The translations under genes and the position numbers were made by a program. This document shows positions 5,160 through 9,756 of a DNA stretch of 9,756 nucleotides, one piece after another; positions within the stretch are counted from its first letter, which is position 1, and each line of letters starts with the position of its first letter. The stretch spans positions 1-9,756 of the forward strand of contig JAJYGL010000225.1 of assembly GCA_021790625.1 (NCBI GenBank), written 5' to 3'. Below the pieces are notes generated by a model. The model was not told the origin of the DNA and made no database searches. It was given only the letters and a program-made list of their open reading frames with translations. This DNA comes from Pseudomonadota bacterium. GTDB lineage: Bacteria > Pseudomonadota > Gammaproteobacteria > Burkholderiales > Sulfuriferulaceae.

Positions 5160-8063
5160 TTAAAGACTGCGCGCGACTTGTACCACTTCGTAAGCTTCCA
5201 GTTTATCGCCAACTTCCAGCGCATCAAAATTTTTCAGTGAAAGTCCACAATCGTAGCCAAATTTGACTTCCTTGACATCATCCTTGAAACGTTTGAGCGA
5301 ATCCATCTCACCTTCGTGTATCAATTCACCGTTGCGCAATACCCGAATGCGCTCACCACGCTTGATGACACCATCGAGTACATGACAACCCGCCACCGTA
5401 CCAATTTTGGAAATGACATACACTTCTCGCACCTCAAGCATGCCAGTCACATTTTCTTTCAATTCCGGTGTCAACATGCCAGACAATGCGGCCTTGACCA
5501 AATCGACCACTTCGTAAATGATATTGTAGTAACGAATATCCACATCCAGCGATTCGGCCAGCTTGCGCGCAGTTGCATCTGCCCGCACATTAAAACCAAT
5601 GATGACGGCCTTGGAAGCCATCGCAAGATTGACATCCGATTCGGAAATGGCGCCCACCGCCGTGTGCAGCAATTCCACCCGTACCTCTTCTGTGGACACT
5701 TTTTGCAGCGCGACTGCCAACGCTTCTACCGAACCCTGTACGTCCGCCTTGATAATCAACGGCAAGCGCTTGATCTCGCCCTCGCCCATCTGTTCCATCA
5801 TCGTTTCCAGTTTGGCGGCTTGCCGTTTAGCCAACTGCACATCACGGAATTTCCCTTGCCGGAACAAGGCAATTTCACGTGCTTTGCGCTCATCCTGCAA
5901 TACCAGCGCATCTTCACCTGCGCGCGGCACATCAGACAATCCCTGAATCTCGACCGGAATGGCAGGGCCTGCCTGCTGCACTGTCTTGCCATCCTCATCG
6001 AGCATGGCACGAACGCGACCATACACAGACCCGACCAGAAGCACATCACCACGCTTCAATGTGCCAGATTGCACCAGCAATGTCGCCACCGGTCCGCGCC
6101 CTTTGTCCAACCGCGCTTCGATGATCACCCCTTTCGCGGGCGTATCCACCGGGGCCTTGAGTTCAAGCACTTCCGCCTGCAACAAAATGGCTTCAATCAA
6201 CCCATTGATGTTCAGATTTTTCTTGGCAGAAACTTCCACAAACTGGGTATCACCGCCCCAATCTTCCGGCACCACACCTTGTGCGACCAGTTCCTGACGA
6301 ATGCGTTCCGGGTTGGCTTCTGGCTTGTCTATTTTGTTGACTGCCACAACCAGTGGCACGTGCGCGGCCTTGGCATGATGGATAGCTTCAATGGTTTGTG
6401 GCATGACACCATCGTCAGCTGCCACCACCAGAACCACGATATCCGTCACTTTGGCGCCACGGGCGCGCATGGCAGTAAACGCTTCATGGCCCGGTGTATC
6501 CAGAAAAGTTACCATACCATGATCGGTTTCCACATGATACGCACCAATATGCTGGGTAATGCCTCCTGCTTCGCCGCTGGCAACGCGTGCACGACGAATG
6601 GCATCCAGCAAAGAAGTTTTCCCATGATCAACGTGCCCCATGACGGTGACGACCGGCGCGCGATGTTGCAACACCAACTCATGTTGCGCGGATTCTTCCA
6701 GGAACGCTTCTGGGGTATCTATCGGTGCGGGCTTGGCCACATGCCCCATTTCTTCCACCACAATCATGGCAGTTTCCTGATCCAGCACCTGGTTGATCGT
6801 GACCATGCTACCCAATTTCATCAATATCTTGATGAGTTCTGCCGCTTTGACCGACATTTTGTGCGCCAATTCAGCAACAGTAATGGTTTCTGGCAGCAAA
6901 ATTTCTTGCACCACAGGTTCTGTTGGCATATTGAAAGCATTATTGGCTGAATCGGCGTCATGTTTATTGGTATGTTTGCCGCCACCTTTGCGGTTGCGCC
7001 AGGCATCTGCACCGCCGCCCATATCGCCACGAGACTTGAGACCACCACGTTTACGTGCCTGCGCATCACCCCAGCCACCATCCTTGGTTTTGACACCCGT
7101 GTCCCGACTTTTCCGGTCACCCGGTTTGTCCGTCGCTGCGGGCGCACTCGTTTTTGGCGCCGGCTTATGCAATGTTTTATCAGCTTTGTCAGTTTTATCA
7201 GCTTTATCTGCTGATTTTTCCGGTTTTTCTGACTTTTCCGCGACCACAACGGCAGGAGCAGCGGCAGCTTGAGCCTGCTGTTCCAACACCTGTTTACGCC
7301 GCTGTTCGCGCTCTTGTTTCAGACGCAATTCTTCCGCCTGGCGTGCGTGCAATACTGATTGACGACGCTCTTCTTCCGCCCGCCTTGCCAGTTCCTGCTC
7401 ATCAAGCACCGGTCGTACCACACGGCGACGCGCCAGCGTCACTTCCTCTGGCTTGGCAGACACATTGCCCTCTGTTGACAAGACAACAGGAGCGTTTGCA
7501 TCATCCACAACAGATTCAGCCTGCTCAGCCACATTGTCCACAATGGCGTGACTGGTCATGGTATCGCCCGCAACAGGTTCTTCCTCCATGGATAATTCGT
7601 GCTGTTCAGCTACCACCGGTTCAACCACATCATGCAACTCAACAGGTGCTGCAACCATTTCTACCACAGGCTCATCTACTGTCGCGGCAGTATTGTCATA
7701 TACATCATCCTCTGACACCATCGCCATTCCAGATGCAACAGCCGATTCAGGTTCTGGCACATCGCCAACAGCGTCACGCTTGATCAAAACTCGTTTTTTA
7801 CGCACTTCAACCTGGATGGTGCGAGCCTTTCCGGTGTTGTTGTCAGCACGGCGAATTTCTGTCGTCTCACGGCGCGTCAGCGTTATTTTCCCCTTGCTTT
7901 CGCGCGCGCCATGCTTTTTGCTAAGATAATCCAGCAAACGAGACTTATCCTGCTCGGTGACTTCGTCACCTGCCAGCGATTTAACGACACCTGCTGCGCG
8001 CAGTTGTTCCAGCAATAACTCTGTCGACAGGCGCAATTCCTGGGCAAATTGTTCTACATTCAT
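5160..8063 (-). CDS. infB: Translation initiation factor IF2
   Basis: IF2 is the GTPase that brings fMet-tRNA to the 30S subunit and promotes 70S joining. It has 967 residues, somewhat longer than E. coli IF2 (890), the difference being in the N-terminal linker. Order of parts: IF2_N-type domain (1-50), the IF2-associated basic stretch (about 60-96), an acidic then Lys/Arg-rich low-complexity linker (about 100-375), a second IF2_N domain (about 385-440), the GTPase domain with G1 GHVDHGKTS (476-484), G2 GGITQHIG (500-507), G3 DTPGH (522-526), G4 NKID (576-579) and G5 SAKK (612-615), then domain II and C-terminal C1/C2 ending EVVQVARSL. ATG 8063 is fixed by an in-frame TAG three codons upstream. 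The Shine-Dalgarno is poor. The gene is separated from nusA by 188 bases but is close to rbfA. Confidence 0.98.
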   Translation of the reverse strand: MNVEQFAQELRLSTELLLEQLRAAGVVKSLAGDEVTEQDKSRLLDYLSKKHGARESKGKITLTRRETTEIRRADNNTGKARTIQVEVRKKRVLIKRDAVGDVPEPESAVASGMAMVSEDDVYDNTAATVDEPVVEMVAAPVELHDVVEPVVAEQHELSMEEEPVAGDTMTSHAIVDNVAEQAESVVDDANAPVVLSTEGNVSAKPEEVTLARRRVVRPVLDEQELARRAEEERRQSVLHARQAEELRLKQEREQRRKQVLEQQAQAAAAPAVVVAEKSEKPEKSADKADKTDKADKTLHKPAPKTSAPAATDKPGDRKSRDTGVKTKDGGWGDAQARKRGGLKSRGDMGGGADAWRNRKGGGKHTNKHDADSANNAFNMPTEPVVQEILLPETITVAELAHKMSVKAAELIKILMKLGSMVTINQVLDQETAMIVVEEMGHVAKPAPIDTPEAFLEESAQHELVLQHRAPVVTVMGHVDHGKTSLLDAIRRARVASGEAGGITQHIGAYHVETDHGMVTFLDTPGHEAFTAMRARGAKVTDIVVLVVAADDGVMPQTIEAIHHAKAAHVPLVVAVNKIDKPEANPERIRQELVAQGVVPEDWGGDTQFVEVSAKKNLNINGLIEAILLQAEVLELKAPVDTPAKGVIIEARLDKGRGPVATLLVQSGTLKRGDVLLVGSVYGRVRAMLDEDGKTVQQAGPAIPVEIQGLSDVPRAGEDALVLQDERKAREIALFRQGKFRDVQLAKRQAAKLETMMEQMGEGEIKRLPLIIKADVQGSVEALAVALQKVSTEEVRVELLHTAVGAISESDVNLAMASKAVIIGFNVRADATARKLAESLDVDIRYYNIIYEVVDLVKAALSGMLTPELKENVTGMLEVREVYVISKIGTVAGCHVLDGVIKRGERIRVLRNGELIHEGEMDSLKRFKDDVKEVKFGYDCGLSLKNFDALEVGDKLEAYEVVQVARSL
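7176..7238 (-). repeat. Degenerate 9-bp tandem repeat in the IF2 linker
   Basis: Seven 9-bp units in register encode EKS-EKP-EKS-ADK-ADK-TDK-ADK (IF2 residues 276-296). TTTATCAGC (plus strand) recurs exactly at 7176-7184 and 7194-7202, with one- or two-base variants between and after. Lysine is spaced every third residue or close to it. It sits inside the disordered linker and is probably a slippage-prone spacer. Confidence 0.75.
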
Positions 8064-8087
8064 GGCAAGCTACCCATTTATTTGTCT

Positions 8088-8115
8088 ATTACACTCCAAA
8101 ACCTTCACAACACAA
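8088..8115 (-). promoter_or_regulatory. Weak candidate promoter ahead of infB
   Basis: On the minus strand TTGTGT (8115-8110, 3 of 6 to the -35 consensus) and TGTAAT (8093-8088, 5 of 6 to the -10 consensus) are separated by 16 bases. Transcription would start about 20 bases before the infB ATG, leaving a very short leader. It would let infB be expressed separately from nusA. The evidence is weak. Confidence 0.2.
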
Positions 8116-8131
8116 TTGCGCTTGCCGATAA

Positions 8132-8150
8132 TTTCCCGGATTGCCGGAAA
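8132..8150 (-). other. Bulged hairpin in the nusA-infB gap
   Basis: TTTCCCGG (8132-8139) can pair with CCGGAAA (8144-8150) around a 4-base loop, with one bulged base. There is no T-run behind it on either strand, so it is not a standard intrinsic terminator. It could be an RNA processing or stability element, or chance. Confidence 0.3.
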
Positions 8151-8153
8151 CCG

Positions 8154-8252
8154 TCATGCCCTGTTGCACATGCTGGTTTCGCCCATCTCTTCGCTCTTAC
8201 CCTGCTCGCGTTCGTGACGTGTTGCCAGGACATCACCCTGATGGCTGTCCAT
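8154..8252 (-). CDS. Possible 32-codon ORF coupled to nusA
   Basis: The ATG at 8252-8250 shares its A with the nusA stop (TGATG) and opens 32 codons ending in TGA at 8156-8154. The predicted peptide begins MDSHQGDVLA, is hydrophilic, rich in Glu, Arg and Gln, and has one Cys; I recognise no family. No Shine-Dalgarno is visible and the start lies inside a perfect hairpin, so translation would depend on ribosomes finishing nusA. A short open frame like this could easily arise by chance. Only conservation would show it is real. Confidence 0.15.
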   Translation of the reverse strand: MDSHQGDVLATRHEREQGKSEEMGETSMCNRA

Positions 8253-8256
8253 CAGG
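8237..8256 (-). other. Perfect 8-bp stem hairpin over the nusA stop codon
   Basis: CCTGATGG (8237-8244) and CCATCAGG (8249-8256) form a perfect 8-bp stem with a 4-base loop. On the nusA message the left arm contains the TGA stop and the overlapping ATG. No T-run follows in either direction, so termination is unlikely. A role in RNA processing or stop/start coupling is possible. Confidence 0.6.
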
Positions 8257-9724
8257 AAAACCAGGGAGCCCGTGCCGCCATAATCAATTTTGACGCACGT
8301 TCTTCCGCCACCCCGGTCATTTCAACCAATTCATCTACTCCCAACTCGGCCAGTGCATCGGCATCCTGAATGCCTTGTGCGGCCAATTGCTGCAACAGGG
8401 TTTCATCCATTCCCTCCAGCGCTGACAATGCACGTGTGCTGGATTCGACCTGTTCTTCACTGGCAATGGCGTCAGTCAGCAACGCATCACGTGCTCGCGC
8501 GCGCAACTCATTCACCAGATTTTCATCGAATCCTTCAATGTCCAGCATTTCACCAATCGGCACATAGGCCACTTCTTCAATACTGGCAAAGCCTTCCTGC
8601 ACCAGGATGTCTGCCACTTCTTCATCGACATCCAGTTTTTCCACAAACAGCGTGCGTAACGTGGTGGCCTCGGATTCATTTTTGCGCTGCGCTTCTTCCA
8701 CCGTCATGATGTTCAATTCCCATCCGGTGAGTTCAGACGCCAAACGCACATTCTGTCCATTGCGACCAATGGCCTGCGCCAATTGGCTTTCATCCAGCAC
8801 CACATCCATGCTGTGCCGGTCTTCATCAACCACGATACTACTCACTTCGGCGGGCGCCAATGCATTGATAACAAATTGCGCCGCATCTGCAGACCACAAA
8901 ATGATATCTACCCGCTCACCCGCCAGTTCACCTGTCACCGCCTGCACGCGCGAACCACGCATACCAACACATGTGCCAATCGGATCCAGACGTGGATCGT
9001 TTGATTTTACCGCGATTTTGGCACGAATGCCCGGGTCACGTGCCGCGCCTTTGATTTCCAGCAAACCTTCTTCGATTTCTGGTACTTCCAGTTCAAACAG
9101 TTTGGCAATAAACTCCGGTACCGTACGTGAAAGCACAATCTGTGGCCCGCGCGCACTACGGTCAACCCGCAGCAGATACGCCCGCACCCGATCGCCAGAA
9201 CGCAAATTCTCTTTTGGAATCATCTGGTCACGTGGCAACGTGGCTTCCACACGACCAAACTCGACAATGGCATTACCTCGCTCGACACGCTTGATCGTAC
9301 CAGTCACGAGATATTCTTCACGTTCCAGAAAATCGTTCAGAATCTGCTCGCGTTCCGCATCCCGGATACGCTGCAAAATCACCTGTTTGGCTGCCTGCGC
9401 GCCAATCCGGCCGAATTCAACGGCTTCAAGCGGTTCGCGAACCGTGTCACCCAATGCCAATCCTGGATGGGAAACCTGCGCATCAGTCCAGGCAATCTGG
9501 CTTTCCGGAAATTCGTGTTCATCATCCGGAACAATCTGCCAATACCGCCATGCCTGATAGTCGCCGGTGTTGCGATCAATTTCCACCCGCACATCAATAT
9601 CATCCCGGAGCTGTTTTTTCGTCGCCGAGGCCAACGCCTGCTCCAGCACCCCGAATACCACATCACGGTTGACATTCTTTTCTCTGGCCAGCGCATCGGC
9701 CAACAGCAAAATCTCGCGGCTCAT
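8252..9724 (-). CDS. nusA: Transcription elongation/antitermination factor NusA
   Basis: NusA binds RNA polymerase and nascent RNA, modulating pausing, termination and rRNA antitermination. It has 490 residues from ATG 9724 (E. coli 495). Order: an N-terminal polymerase-binding domain opening MSREILLLADALAREKNV (1-125), an S1 domain (about 132-200), KH1 with GTCVGMRGSRVQAV (250-263), KH2 with AIGRNGQNVRLAS (318-330), then two acidic helix-hairpin-helix repeats (about 360-420 and 435-490) ending LIMAARAPWFS. The frame also has a TTG at 9733, but the Shine-Dalgarno AAGGGG (9739-9734) would touch it, while it stands 9 bases from ATG 9724, so ATG is chosen. It is probably the upstream gene of the infB-rbfA-truB operon. 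In relatives rimP precedes it, but only 32 bases are left here. Confidence 0.97.
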   Translation of the reverse strand: MSREILLLADALAREKNVNRDVVFGVLEQALASATKKQLRDDIDVRVEIDRNTGDYQAWRYWQIVPDDEHEFPESQIAWTDAQVSHPGLALGDTVREPLEAVEFGRIGAQAAKQVILQRIRDAEREQILNDFLEREEYLVTGTIKRVERGNAIVEFGRVEATLPRDQMIPKENLRSGDRVRAYLLRVDRSARGPQIVLSRTVPEFIAKLFELEVPEIEEGLLEIKGAARDPGIRAKIAVKSNDPRLDPIGTCVGMRGSRVQAVTGELAGERVDIILWSADAAQFVINALAPAEVSSIVVDEDRHSMDVVLDESQLAQAIGRNGQNVRLASELTGWELNIMTVEEAQRKNESEATTLRTLFVEKLDVDEEVADILVQEGFASIEEVAYVPIGEMLDIEGFDENLVNELRARARDALLTDAIASEEQVESSTRALSALEGMDETLLQQLAAQGIQDADALAELGVDELVEMTGVAEERASKLIMAARAPWFS

Positions 9725-9733
9725 TTCCGACAA

Positions 9734-9739
9734 CCCCTT
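9734..9739 (-). promoter_or_regulatory. Shine-Dalgarno of nusA
   Basis: AAGGGG on the minus strand lies 9 bases before ATG 9724 and directly against the alternative TTG 9733. This spacing decides the start in favour of the ATG. Confidence 0.7.
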
Positions 9740-9756
9740 GTTCTACGCATCATACA

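Noticed and set aside
5316..6950. Long open frame of 544 codons on the plus strand opposite infB
   Set aside because: It lies entirely antisense to conserved IF2 domains. Its His, Phe and Gln-rich content is what the complementary strand of this coding sequence gives. No homology is recognised.
7570..7590. Internal start for a short IF2 form at Met159 (codon 7589-7587)
   Set aside because: The purine-rich GGAGGAAG lies on and after this ATG, not before it, and no well-spaced in-frame start follows it.
8105..8254. Readthrough extension of NusA past TGA, or TGA as selenocysteine
   Set aside because: The frame stays open for 48 codons, but NusA already ends with the normal family C-terminus (LIMAAR...WF). 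The hairpin includes the TGA in its stem rather than following it as a bacterial SECIS would.
9725..9733. nusA start at TTG 9733
   Set aside because: The Shine-Dalgarno AAGGGG touches it with no spacer, while ATG 9724 is at 9 bases and gives the family-typical MSREIL start.
9725..9756. 3' end of rimP upstream of nusA
   Set aside because: Gene order in relatives predicts it, but only 32 bases remain and no RimP sequence can be recognised in them.

Overview
The window looks like a stretch of a betaproteobacterial chromosome with moderate GC. Two things suggest this: the gene order nusA-infB-rbfA-truB with proteobacterial-type proteins, and a roughly 526-residue protein that resembles, from memory, an uncharacterised family seen mainly in Betaproteobacteria. 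No genus can be assigned from the sequence alone.

Left part, plus strand (1-1448): the 3' end of an arsenate reductase of the low-molecular-weight-phosphatase type (arsC) overlaps by four bases (ATGA) a complete ACR3-family arsenite exporter. Arsenate is reduced to arsenite, which the exporter pumps out. A short GC hairpin followed by five T residues lies just behind the exporter and probably ends this transcript.

Middle, plus strand (1449-3214): an intergenic region of about 185 bases holds two abutting 18-bp dyads and a plausible sigma70 promoter. It leads into a 526-codon gene of unknown function whose C-terminal part has a PilZ-like look. This is the least understood gene here.

Right part, minus strand (9724 down to 3264): a translation and RNA-metabolism operon read right to left, nusA (transcription elongation and antitermination), infB (initiation factor IF2), rbfA (30S maturation), truB (tRNA pseudouridine 55 synthase), then a zinc-ribbon Nudix hydrolase. 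From infB onward spacing is tight: 14 bp, then an 11-bp overlap, then 6 bp. The nusA-infB gap is unusually long at 188 bp. It contains a perfect hairpin over the nusA stop codon, a possible coupled 32-codon ORF, a second hairpin and a weak promoter candidate. The operon and the 526-codon gene converge, with 49 bp between them and no visible terminator.

The window is mostly conserved housekeeping and arsenic-resistance genes. I see no phage, insertion sequence, CRISPR array or RNA gene, and nothing that clearly amounts to a new biological system. The items most worth a second look are the nusA-infB gap, the 526-codon gene with its dyad-rich upstream region, and the short tandem duplications at both ends of the Nudix gene.
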